From: Didymodactylos carnosus
Lineage: Eukaryota; Rotifera; Eurotatoria; Philodinida; Philodinidae
Reading direction: 5' to 3'
Assembly (NCBI GenBank): GCA_905250885.1
Contig: CAJNOQ010000191.1
Coordinates: forward strand, 1-64,000
DNA length: 64,000 nt
Under the pieces are notes generated by a model. The model was not told the origin of the DNA. It worked only from the letters and a program-made list of their open reading frames with translations, and ran no database searches. Below, in pieces: positions 1 through 10,289 of this stretch. Made by a program: the position numbers and the translations under genes. Position 1 is the stretch's first letter, and the number at the start of each line of letters is the position of its first letter.

Positions 1-124
1 ATATCTGTAGTTAACAATTGATGTTTTCCTTGTGCTTTCGCTGTTTCGTCTTTCAGTTCAAAATATTTCTGCGTAAATTTATCAGTCAAATCATTCATCG
101 TATCGACGACACCGTTCACTTTGG
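1..124 (-). CDS. Partial gene, exon of a coiled-coil protein running off the left edge
   Basis: Read on the minus strand, the first 124 bases form one open frame after a good acceptor (TTTTCTTAAG, AG at 126-125). The peptide starts AKVNGVVDTMNDLTDKF and continues with a charged, heptad-like stretch rich in K, E, Q and T, which suggests a helix or coiled coil. The frame is still open at position 1, so the rest of the gene lies outside the window. The kinase gene to the right is on the same strand but ends in its own stop at 780, so this is a separate gene unless an alternative isoform joins them. I do not recognise the family. Confidence 0.45.
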
Positions 125-779
125 CTTAAGAAAAGGATAGGGGAAAACAGTCAAGTATTTTTTCGACTTTTGTCATGTAGCAACAGAACTGCTTTTACGG
201 TACCGTTTGGGGAAAAGCTGAGCTGTTCAGACGAACGTTATGTTCATAGAATGAACTTGATAATTTTTGGGATAACTGGGAAACATAAACTGTGGCAAAG
301 AGAACAACAAGTTTTCCAGGTCTTGATACAGAATGCTCAAGAAGAAAGAGTCCTTTCCTTTTTTAGAAAAAGATTTACGGTCATATGACAGTCAATTTGG
401 TCAAAAGCCTTTACGGCTAGGTACAAATGTTATAAAAAGTGTATCAGTCCTGAAAGTATCAACGTTGTGAATGTATCGGTGTATCAGTCTTTTAAAAATA
501 TGCCATCGCTGTCTTTATCCGAACATGTATTTATCATTTAAATCCGCACTCAGTCACCTCGAAACATTCGTGTGAACATGATAATTTTAATTCATCAATC
601 ACGTCATACTTATTTAACATACATAAAATCATTAGGATTAACATTGGAAATAGGAAAAGTTATGTAATCTTCAAAAGATTTTAGGATTAATTGAAAACAA
701 CAAAGCTGCGGCTTTAATATGTTACTTTTAACAACATTTTCAAAACTTTATGAAAAATTTAATACGTACCTTATTTCAT
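125..779. other. Intergenic or intronic stretch, nothing recognised
   Basis: No supported gene lies here. It holds the upstream intron or spacer of the left-edge exon and the 3' flank of the kinase. A plus-strand open frame at 170-388 has no family resemblance and is taken as chance. Confidence 0.4.
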
Positions 780-2740
780 TCAAAAGTCTTTAAAATCATC
801 TGCATACGTATCTTTGTGCGATATCACCAATGGCTTTTCTTTTGTACTACGTGCTCGACGACGATGTTCACTAATAGATTTAACAATAACATTTTTTTTG
901 AACGGTGAGCTCATTTGTTGTGTGTAAATCGATACAAAATCTACTTTAGAGAACCACCCATGTTCTTTAACATCTAATGTCCCACGAGCCAAACATCCTA
1001 GACGCTGTGTTGGATCTTTTTGAAGTAATTGAAGAATGATATCTTTTAACGTTGAACTAAAACTTGAAAGTATGACAGGTTTCTTTCGACATACCGATTC
1101 ATATAATGCTACTTCATTTTGTCCTTTTAAAAACGTAAATAATATAAAATTAATGATGGAGGCCAAGAAAAACACTCACCTTTGAACGGAGGATTACCGC
1201 TACACATTTCGTAGATTAATATGCCCAAGGTCCACCAGTCTACTCCTTTGCCATGACTAAACGGCTGAATGATCAGTTCACTCAAAATATAAAGAGAAAA
1301 TACTATACTCAACAAATACCCTTTGGATTTAATGATTTCTGGACAAAAATAATCGGGTGTGCCGCATAGTGTATATGTTCGGGTTTGAATTCTTTTAGCA
1401 AATCCAAAATCGGTTAGCTAAAATGCGAAAACAAGATAGTTCATAATTAACTTTACAACTATTGAGAGAGCATCGCATGTTATTAACAATATGTTTATAC
1501 GAGAGACTAAAAAAGAATCACAAGTCTAACCTTCAATTACCTTCAAATAGCCGTTCTGATTCATCAAAATATTTTCTGGTTTCAAATCACGGTAAACAAT
1601 TGAAAAATAATGTAAATATTCAAATACGAGAAAGATCTGCGCTGCAAAAAATTTCACCACATTTTCTGGGAAACTTAGGCTTTTTCTGATATAATAAAAT
1701 AAATCTCCACCTCTTACATACTCCATTAATAAATAGATATACGAATTATCCTTGAATAAACTGTACAACGCGACACACAATGGATGACTGATAGCGAAGA
1801 GAATTCTAATTTCACTTCTCAACTGTTCAATTTGTTTATTCTTGACAATTTTTACTTTGTCCAATACTTTTAGAGCATATTCAGATTTCATCGGTTCCAA
1901 GATAACGAGTAAAACACGGCCGAATGAGCCAGCACCGAGTGTCTTCACAAGTTCAAATTTATTTAAATTAATATAATCTTCGGATTTCCTCGGCGATCGC
2001 CAACGTAATTCAAATTCATCGACTAGAGTATGATTTTCAACTGGTGTACTGTACCGTGTAGGCATAAAGGCTTTGGGTGTTTGAGATGAAAGAAAAATAG
2101 CAGGGTTGATCGAGAAAGGAATGAGAGAAGTAGTGGCACTTCCATGTTCCAAATATTTTTGTAACACTGGCGGTCTTTCGTATGATAACTGTTTTGATGT
2201 TGGCACCAAAGGTAGTGCGGCTGGAATTTGTTGTGTCAAATTCTCAATTGATATATGTCGTTCGACGTTTTTATTTAGGTCGGTGTCACTAATATCCTCT
2301 GAAATTTCTTCACTGAAACCGTTTTTTCTGTAAGCGTCTTGATCAATTAATCTTCTGTTTGTATGTGTGAATTCATAATTGGAATATAGTATTCGCTCTT
2401 CAGATTGGTGGTGTTTAGTAAGTTCATTCAATTTTTTCCGTACTATTATTGCTGAATTCTCATCTGAAAATTTTTTAATCAGTTTTAAAGCATTCGTGTT
2501 TTCTTTATCCAGTGATAGTGAAGATGACTTTTTCTTTTTTCGCTCTTTTTTTCCGACTGATCTTGTCAGTACTCGACTTTGACTATCCAGTGAATTAGAA
2601 TATTTTGTCGTTAAAGATAATTGAGAAGCGCTCTGTGCTGTCCTGTAATTATACTCTTCGTCAAAGTCATAATTGGAAGACTGAGTAGAATGATCATCGC
2701 AGGAGCGTCTAGAACCCATTTGATAATTTTCTCTTCTCAT
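780..2740 (-). CDS. PKA-like AGC serine/threonine protein kinase with long N-terminal extension
   Basis: Four exons: 2740-1541, 1417-1320, 1256-1180 and 1123-780, giving 572 aa with consistent phases. Residues 1 to about 260 are a Ser/Lys-rich, low-complexity extension that the PKA catalytic subunit lacks. The kinase domain then begins with the glycine loop GAGSFGRV, the YALK lysine and the catalytic loop YRDLKPEN (usually HRD or YRD). The second exon opens with DFGFAKR and holds the activation segment [14 protein letters not shown], close to the PKA form TWTLCGTPEYLAPE. Exon 3 reads [16 protein letters not shown]. The C-terminus ends in FKDF, matching the FxxF tail of PKA-family kinases. The frame stays open upstream to 2806 but without an ATG; the first ATG is at 2740 and a second at 2719. 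The second would start MGSRRS, which fits an N-myristoylation signal like that of PKA C-alpha (inference). All core catalytic motifs look present. It could equally be a PRKX or PKA-like paralogue rather than the main PKA subunit. Confidence 0.88.
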
Positions 2741-2896
2741 TGAATAAATACAAAACAAAATATTTAAGCAAACTATCGAAAGAGCACTGCATGGTGCAGA
2801 GGACACGTGAAATTAAAATAGTGCTTTTAAGAACAACGCGCCAGAGGTTACGTTTTAAAGCTAAGCAAAATGTTTATTTGAGGTTATAGCAATTTA

Positions 2897-3232
2897 TTAC
2901 ATATCCTCTATTAAGCGTTTGGAATTAAGTAAATATTCTCCAATATTATAGCGACGAGTTCGAATAATAACGTATAATTTCTCAAATAAATCATCAAACT
3001 GTTGTTTATCCGGTAATTCAAATTTGAACATTGAGAAATTTCGAATTTGTGTTTGAATGAAGAGGTGATACTGTTCTGCTGGTGGATGTAATTTAATTAA
3101 TTCAGCCTTCAACTTATCGCAGTTGGTTGTGTGCTCCAACAGATAAAGAATGACAGACAGTTGAGTCTGAAAATTCAACAGTGTATTTTTGTTCTTTAAA
3201 TTTATATCAGAACATTTAGATTGATCATTCAT
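2897..3232 (-). CDS. Unrecognised protein, probable terminal exon
   Basis: A minus-strand frame opens upstream of 3244 without an ATG; the first ATG is at 3232 and the stop is at 2897. The protein is helical and charged, with segments such as HPPAEQYHLFIQTQIRNF and a C-terminus LLNSKRLIEDM. Codon use looks like real coding sequence. The absence of a clear upstream start and the decayed coding sequence just behind it (3300-3720) suggest either the last exon of a larger gene or the surviving end of a dying one. I do not recognise a domain. Confidence 0.35.
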   Translation of the reverse strand: MNDQSKCSDINLKNKNTLLNFQTQLSVILYLLEHTTNCDKLKAELIKLHPPAEQYHLFIQTQIRNFSMFKFELPDKQQFDDLFEKLYVIIRTRRYNIGEYLLNSKRLIEDM

Positions 3233-3339
3233 CAGCAAATGCACATCAAGGGAGCCAGCAAATAGAAGGAAAACACCACTGTTCGAATAACGAAAAAATG
3301 ATATCTGTAATTTTGATTTGAATAGATGATCCGCTCACT

Positions 3340-3720
3340 TTAAGCAAGATCTTTTTCTGATCGTTCAGCTAATTCAAATTTTAATCCTACAGGTGGATAA
3401 TTAGCAAATTTTAACGTTTTATTCATGATGGCATCATCATTACGATTCTTTAGATTAACTGATTCTTCACTGTTGTTGTTTTAGTTTTATTAATACTTCT
3501 ATTTCGTTGAATTTTACTTCCACTATCAATGACTTCCACCTATCTCTGTAAACCCTCCATCGTCAGCCACATCAATGGATTGATTCACATTGTTCTAACT
3601 CAGTGTGCTACCATTAGGTAGAATAATGTCCATAGACGAATCACTGAATTTTCGCTGCATTTCTTTGGAATTCTCATCATCACACTCAATGTCGAAGATA
3701 TTTTATTGATGAATTCGTAT
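3340..3720 (-). pseudogene. Decayed coding sequence of an unknown gene
   Basis: Minus-strand reading gives protein-like pieces, for example ENSKEMQRKFSDSSMDIILP and NKTLKFANYPPVGLKF, interrupted by an in-frame stop and at least one apparent change of frame. They end in a stop near 3340. Such pieces next to each other on one strand are what a recently decayed host gene looks like. They may once have belonged with the exon at 2897-3232. Confidence 0.4.
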
Positions 3721-4089
3721 GTATGTATCATTTTTAAACATTAAATCTGTGAATTTACCCAGTGCTTGTAGGTCTGGGGTACCGCTGGCCCCGAACATTG
3801 GAGAGTTAAAATTCTTCCACGAGCCCAAGTCCAGAAAGACTGACAGTAAATAACCAGTTCATTGATATTTATAGAACGTTCTTAAAATGAGTATTGAAAT
3901 GGCGTGAAACAGCGTAAAAACGGTCTCATTTCCTGCTTGTTTTTAGATCGTTCGATTAACGATCCGAAAAATGAGTATTTCGCGCTGTCCGTTCTTTAGT
4001 TTGATCATACATTGCTAGTTCACGGTCTACAGCGAGCGTATTTTGAAAACAGTGAAAACATGGCTCGTTAATGCGTTCTCTAGTGAAAC

Positions 4090-4580
4090 TTCTTGTACCA
4101 AAGGTCTTGCACAAGATCCTGAGTTAAGAAATATCAAGAGATCTTGGAAAAAACACCAGGAAGTCAAGGTCTTGGATTTTTGAATCTTTTACTTAGGATC
4201 TTTGGAGCAGAAATTTCAAGATCTTAATTGAAAAATTTTCTTTACATTTTGTTTTTATTTATGACAGCCAGAGCCATTGGATATACGATCACATAGAGTC
4301 ATAGATTCTTCCTTAAACAACTACGTTTAAGAAGGAAAAAAATTCTAAGTTATTCTAAGTGTGTAAATATTCACACTTATATTTTACACAAGAGTGTAAA
4401 ACAAAACGATGATTCAAGAATTTCCAAGATCTTGGTACACGAAGTGAAGAAATTACAAGATGTTCAAGATCTTGACTTCTTGAAATTTCTCGAATTCTTA
4501 CATTTTCTTACCAAGATCTTGTATCAAGATCTTATAAGATCCAGTATACTGCAAAAATTCAAGAAGACAGGATCTTGGTT
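4090..4580. repeat. Cluster of AAGATCTTG-like palindromic words
   Basis: The octamer AAGATCTT and near variants (AGATCTTGG, AAGGTCTTG, AGGATCTTG) recur many times on both sides of a central AT-rich segment with a short hairpin around 4370-4400. The words are self-complementary, so the whole block can fold in many ways. It may be a degenerate tandem or foldback element; no clear ends were seen. Confidence 0.45.
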
Positions 4581-4601
4581 ACATCGCAACAATCGAACAA
4601 C

Positions 4602-4806
4602 AAAAAAATGAAGAATCGTAAAGCTCTCCACGATCTTTCGTTGTAAAGTTACAAGCATTAAAAAATCCAAAGACATAGTATAATTTACGAAAAAAACGCT
4701 GAAAATCGCCTAAAAAACTAGAAGAAGCGCATATCTTTGGATTTTTTTATGCTTGTAACCTTGCAACTAAAGATCGTGGAGAGCTGTGCAACCCTTCATT
4801 TTTTTC
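4602..4806. repeat. Foldback (MITE-like) element with arms of about 75 bp
   Basis: The left arm 4602-4676 and right arm 4732-4806 are reverse complements with a few mismatches. Both carry the words AGCTCTCCACGATCTTT and TTACAAGCAT. A spacer of about 55 bp separates them. There is no coding capacity. The form is that of a small non-autonomous DNA element; the family cannot be named from sequence alone. Confidence 0.7.
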
Positions 4807-5085
4807 AGAATTTTATGCTCTTTTAGACGGCTACATTGAAAATATTTTTAACAATATTCTTTAGGACTTAGAGCTCCGCTGGAGCGATTTTCCAGAAAAC
4901 TTCCTTCAAAACCTTTTTCCGAAATTTTGACTCATACTGCTTTTGATAGAGAACTTCAAAGGCTAACCACTATTCAGAATTGACCTAGCTGTTCGACTTC
5001 ATCGAAAAATTTCGAAAATACAGTGGATCTATAATATTTTCCAGTATATAAACAATAAAAAACCAGAAAAAGTAAGTAGTACTAA

Positions 5086-5163
5086 CAAAAAAATCGTCAA
5101 TTAATCGCGATTAAGCGCACGATTAATAGTATGATTTTTCACGATTAATTGCCGATTTTTATG
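5086..5163. repeat. Small hairpin with CGATTAAT words
   Basis: Arms at 5086-5107 and 5142-5163 pair as imperfect inverted repeats (AATCGTCAATTAATCG against its complement with one or two changes). CGATTAA recurs inside the loop. It may be a remnant of a miniature element. Confidence 0.45.
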
Positions 5164-6255
5164 CGATGTTTAGTATAGTATGGATTGTCTAAATGAAATC
5201 ATGTTCGATTGACGATAGTTTTAGGTTATACTATTTATAGAATATTTTGACTATTTTTATAAAATGCGTGCGATTTTTTAAATAGTAAATAGGGTTGTTC
5301 TAGTTATATAACTTTCCGCTGCAATTACTTCACAATTTACAAATAGATTTTTAATTTTTTTCATGACAACTAGGGCTGGCGCAATCACCAAACTCTGGGA
5401 TCTTATGATGACCCAAAATTAGGTTGCTTCCTTAACTGTTTCACAAGCATCCTAAATTATTGTTCTCAAATTCTTCTACTTCCTTTACAGTTTTATTTTG
5501 TCGTGCTATAAACCATACGATCGTAACTTAACGTCATCTACGACAGACCACTGGAACTAAGTCTGCGTGCGATCAAAATTAAATTTCTTTCATATGTAGT
5601 CGCTCGAAGTAATAGTTTCTGCGTGACTGAGACTGAATTTTGTTGTCAGCGTAGCCTCTGTCATGAAGGTTCCTGACCAATGATAGATATCACTATTCTT
5701 ATGGTAGATAATTTTAATAGGTCATTCCACAACAACTTAACTTACATTGATCTAGTCCATTCGGACACGATCTCCGCACAACCTCAAGAGCAATATAATT
5801 TCATGTTGATGTTGGCCTTTACGCTTAGCATATCTTTAAACTAAACGCTAGAAGCAAATCATTGCATTCTAACAAACATCAGCGTCAAAAACCTGCGTTA
5901 ATTGTGAAGTCTTTCTTCTAGCGTAAACAGAACGAATAGAATACATGTTCTGACTTTTCTCAGTTTTAGACAACAAGAAAAGATTACCAGCTTACTCTTG
6001 TGAGTTTGATGATAAACAGTCTCAATAAGATTACTGATGATTTTAACTAGTGGTAGAGTATTTTATTCAGTTGAGACAATTCATTCGCAATTAGAAATCA
6101 ACTATCTTAAAAAACCCTGTTTTAGAAACATAAACTTGTTTTTATCACGTATTCGAAATATTAAATTAAGGCTCATGAAATATGTTCGGTTTATCACTTT
6201 CGTTTTCTTTTCTCAAACTTTCAGATTTTTTCTTCGTGTTAAGCAGGAGTAAGTC

Positions 6256-6702
6256 ATGTCAGCAATAACACGCTTTTCACTTGTGTCATCATCTGCTTTA
6301 TGTCGTCTATCACAAATGATGATTACGAAGAATAATTTATTTCTTAATCAACTACCAACAATAACTGCATTAACACCTCAACGTTCAATTCAAACATCAG
6401 CAATTAAATATGATATTGATAGTGCGGCAAAATATATTGGCGCTGGAGCCGCCACGGTTGGAGTAGCAGGCGCTGGAGCTGGTAAACTTTATTTATCCAT
6501 TTTTATTTAGAAAATGTTTTGTAGTTTTTATTTTTCTCATTTAGGTATTGGAACAGTATTTGGTTCATTGGTTGTTGGCTATGCTAGAAATCCAAGTTTG
6601 AAACAACAATTATTTTCCTATGCCATATTGGGTTTTGCATTATCCGAAGCCATGGGTCTATTTTGTCTTATGATGGCGTTCATGTTATTATTCGCGTTTT
6701 AA
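6256..6702 (+). CDS. ATP5MC: ATP synthase subunit c (F0 lipid-binding proteolipid), mitochondrial
   Basis: Two exons, 6256-6481 and 6545-6702, with a 63-bp GT..AG intron that splits a glycine codon; the product is 127 aa. Residues 1 to about 50 form a Ser/Arg/Leu-rich mitochondrial presequence ending near [20 protein letters not shown]. The mature part is the standard hairpin: a Gly/Ala-rich helix ([15 protein letters not shown]), the polar loop [11 protein letters not shown] that contacts the rotor stalk, and a second helix with the proton-carrying glutamate in ALSEAMGLF. The subunit forms the proton-driven c-ring in the inner mitochondrial membrane. Length fits the nuclear-encoded family once the presequence is removed. 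A pyrimidine tract and CAG lie about 30 bp upstream of the ATG and could be a 5'UTR or trans-splice acceptor (inference). Confidence 0.97.
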
Positions 6703-6923
6703 AATGCATTCTATCTGTGACAGTTTTCTAACCAACAAATGCGTCCTTTTAGGTGATTTCTTTTTTTTTTCTATGGCACAGGTACTTTGAATAGTTCGAA
6801 CAGATGGAAAAATAAGCTGATTATTTTTGCCCTTTTTCCAGCGTCCCCGTTTGAAAGTAATTGTAGCTGTGTTAGTAGTCCTAGACAGTTTTCCTTGTGT
6901 TTTTTTTCTCATCTTTCATCTAA

Positions 6924-6929
6924 AATAAA
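6924..6929 (+). terminator. AATAAA polyadenylation signal of the ATP synthase c gene
   Basis: AATAAA lies about 220 bp after the stop codon, in AT-rich DNA on the coding strand. Confidence 0.4.
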
Positions 6930-9079
6930 TTAAATAGAAAATATATTCTTGATTAACAACAGTTTCTCTTCTACATGAATAACTTTCACAATGTGCATAA
7001 ATACCTGTTGAGACTATTGATTTCGTCTATGAATTTAGGAACAACTAATTGTACAGTTGGGGAAACCTTGTGGTTGATTGAGTTTGAAACGAAAGGGACT
7101 TTTTTCAATTGATAATGTACACCGAAATACTAATATTTTATATCATTTTCCGAACATAGTGCAAGCGTAATTATACAAAAATAAAGATTAACAATTATTG
7201 ATAAGTCATCATGTTCATTATTTCATTTTTGTCATGGAGTAATGCATTTGGATATTTTACAGTTTATTCACATCATTTTCGTTCAACGATTGATATTCTT
7301 TCAAATGTCCACAAATAAATTTTCATTCGGTAACAATCGTTTTGTGTGTTATTTCAAGGTTTTTCACATTTGTATTTGATAATTCTCCATTAGCGAAATT
7401 TTTTTTCGTTATTAGTGTTAAGACAATATTCGACATTTAACATATTGTTGAAACAATGATGTTGAAAACAAGTTGATAAACGATGATAAACATTGTTGTT
7501 ACCTTTTTTCAGGGATGGGCAAGTCCGAGTCCGGACTGGAAGATTTTTTTGAAGGACTCGAACTTGAACTTTTGTATTTCGAGTCCGATCTATTCAACTT
7601 TTAACACAAATGAGCAGAGAAAAGTGAAAAGCGAAATAACAACACCTACTGTTTCACATGAAATAGAAAATTTTGTTCGGAAGACGGACATGGAACGTAC
7701 CCTTATTTTCGAAAAATCAAATATCTATCCAGGGCTCAGCAAATTAAAATATAAACTACCCTCATCAAAAGAATCTAAAAGATTACCGGACTTGGTCAAA
7801 CAATATGATCGAATGAAAATTGAGAATTTTTTTAGCAAAAAAAATGAAAATTGCCCTGCTATGGAAGCTAAAAACATTATTTTCGCGATCAATACATTTT
7901 ACTTTACTAATATATGATGGCGATATGTTTCGCCACAATTCCAGAATGACACTTGAACATGTTCCTCGTAAGATTGAGAAATAAGAATAATCAAGTAGGT
8001 TTTGCTGAATATCATTGTGATATGAAGATAATTTTTTATGTTAAAACCAATGCGGTATGGGATCTACATAATAATGTCGATTGTGTCGAATGACACACAT
8101 CGTATCCGTTTAAAAAATACTTCGGTTTTTGACTGAAAATTTGAACCTTAGCCCTAGAAGAAGAAAAGCGAAAAAAAGTTTTTTTGTTTCAATCTTTAGA
8201 GCAAAACATCTAAATGGTGAAAATGTACCAATTTAAATGTATTCGAGCTCAAATAAGTCGCTTGGAAGTCTAAGGCCAGCCACCTCCCTCATTTTATAAA
8301 AAAACGACTTTTGAGTTAAATATGCTGTCTAATAGAGTCAAGTAACTTCTACAATCTGAAACCACTTTCAGCTCTCCGCGACCTTCCCTTGATGGAATAT
8401 GAAATTTCTAAAGTCTGTCACTCTACCGCGGAAAAACATTTTATCTTTTTTATCTCCTACTCAGTACTTGTAAATTATTTTTGAACAGCTAGCCTTATGA
8501 AGCAAAGACTTCTCTACAATACGAGACGTCGCCCATTTCTCCATGATGTTTCCCTCAAAAGTTATCAGCATTTTGTCAACAACCCCAAGAAAATAGACCA
8601 TTGCGCACCGCACCACATCGAAACTTTGCCCGTTTGAGTTCAAATTTTCAGCATATATACTAAACATGAACAATTATAATTAATGAATTTAAAAAACTCT
8701 TTGAAAACTTAAACAGGGGTTAGAGTTATAACCTTTCACTAATAGCCAACACACGTCCCATATGACTCTAACGGATGGCAAAATCAGAATGTTTCTATTT
8801 GCTTTCCTTATCACAAAATATACAAAATTACTTTTTTCTTCATCATATGATCAATTTTGACGTCGACTGTATGTCTGGTTCAACCAGCAAAAACAAAGAA
8901 TGTTGTCGTTTACAGTTGACTGTCTAGGCAGTTATTTATTTGTGATAACTCTTTTAAATGATAGGAAAATATAGCTATTTTTTTTTATTAGCAATCATCA
9001 ATTAAGGAAATATTCGATAGAATATATAACAGGATATCTTGTTTTTACATTACGCACATATTTTTCATGATAACTAACC
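6930..9079. other. Intergenic stretch with a weak open frame
   Basis: No gene is firmly supported. A plus-strand frame at 7483-7917 (144 codons) is lysine-rich and contains KIENFFSKKNE, but no domain is recognised and it overlaps a CAGGGATGGGCAAG motif at 7512 that resembles a hAT transposon end. The part at 8100-8700 looks like old repeat DNA without clear ends. Confidence 0.4.
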
Positions 9080-10213
9080 ATGTCTAACCTATCAGATCAA
9101 ATGTTTGAAACTCACTCTCATGGCAATGAATCAGCTCAGAAGCACGTACGTTTTTATCTTTCATTTATGATTAAATATGTTTGAATTTTAGTTAGAAAAA
9201 CGGTCCCGTTTAAGAAACCTTAGTCTGCATAGATTGATTGCTCAAATGTAACCACAATGTTTTTTTATCGTATAGGCTCGTTTTAATTGTGAAAATAATA
9301 ATTATATTTTTCCCCAAACACATAGGAATAATATAAATGGTATAAAGAAGAAAAAGTTTTGGAAACAATTGTTTTGTACGAGTATGTAGAAATTTCTTTT
9401 ACTTAAATCTTCCTCATGTTCCTCATGTTTCTCATCCGTTTATGTTAGCTAGGGTGATAGTTCCACCAACATGTTTAACACCAAAACAACATGAAGAAGG
9501 AAAAACACGAACAGGTATTTAGTTTATTAACTAACGCCCCTCTCTCCTCAGAACAGAAGACCAATGGGCATCCAATGTGTCTCGCCAAATCATGATCTCT
9601 TGGATGATCTTCTATTGAGATATAGGTTTTCGTCTGTCTGAAGAATTAACGCCTATTTCCATGAGAAAAATGTCTATTACTTTTCTGTTTTGGTTACGAG
9701 ATCAAAAGCGCACATGCAGTATCATTTTATTTCTCTCCTAACTGACTTCTACGTTTATAAACAATTTAAACACCTTGAAATGGCAGGTGCCATATGGCAT
9801 GTCTGTTGATCAAAATCTGGGTTTTAGTTTTATCAGTTCGTGATGATAGTGAACAGCATGATGCTATATCTGGCATGAATTTCATAGATGAATCGAAATC
9901 ACGATTAATAAGACGTCGTCGAGGATCGTCGGATCATCCTCTATCCGCATACGAACAGACCAGAAATGTGTAAGAAATATACTAAAGATAAAGCAATTAA
10001 GAACATTTTTACATTTTTTTCTAAATTTTTAGTAATTGGCCATTAGATGAAAGTAATTTTTCTTTAACAAATACGAATAATTTACAATTTGAATATTCGT
10101 CTTATCCTAATCAACGTTGTAGCCCACACGATTTATTCCAATATGAAAGGAGATTGACAATATTGAAGCAAAGTGATTTAAAAGCTTTTAAAGTATTTAA
10201 AATACTAGTATGA
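9080..10213 (+). CDS. Six-exon small protein of unknown function
   Basis: Exons 9080-9145, 9192-9247, 9326-9381, 9449-9514, 9837-9969 and 10033-10213 join with consistent phases into 185 aa. Donors are GTACGT, GTAACC, GTATGT, GTATTT and GTAAGA; acceptors end in TTTTAG, CATAG, GTTAG, ATCAG and TTTTAG. The protein begins MSNLSDQMFETHSHG and is basic in the middle (IKKKKFW, then LIRRRRGSS). It contains the conserved-looking piece VPPTCLTPKQHEEG and ends FKVFKILV. There is no signal peptide or membrane helix. The four short first exons explain why no long open frame shows. The polybasic patches could bind nucleic acid or act as a nuclear signal, but that is only inference. No family is recognised. 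Confidence 0.7.
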
Positions 10214-10283
10214 AACTGATATCATATTCAAAAAATTGTTTAAATAATATGCTAAGTGTAACTCATATGCTTGATTGTCTCCA

Positions 10284-10289
10284 AATAAA
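10284..10289 (+). terminator. AATAAA polyadenylation signal of the six-exon gene
   Basis: AATAAA lies about 70 bp after the TGA stop, at a typical distance, and supports the gene model at 9080-10213. Confidence 0.55.

Larger units (their letters stand above)
3721..5990. other. Non-coding repeat-rich stretch
   Basis: No gene is supported. The stretch holds a cluster of AAGATCTTG-like words (4090-4580), a 75-bp inverted repeat (4602-4806) and a smaller hairpin (5086-5163), annotated separately. The remainder is AT-rich with nothing recognised. Confidence 0.5.

Noticed and set aside
170-388. 72-codon plus-strand open frame
   Set aside because: No protein family character, no splice partners and no clear start context; its length is expected by chance.
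2741-2806. Kinase start at 2806
   Set aside because: The codon there is GTG, not ATG; the first ATG in frame is at 2740.
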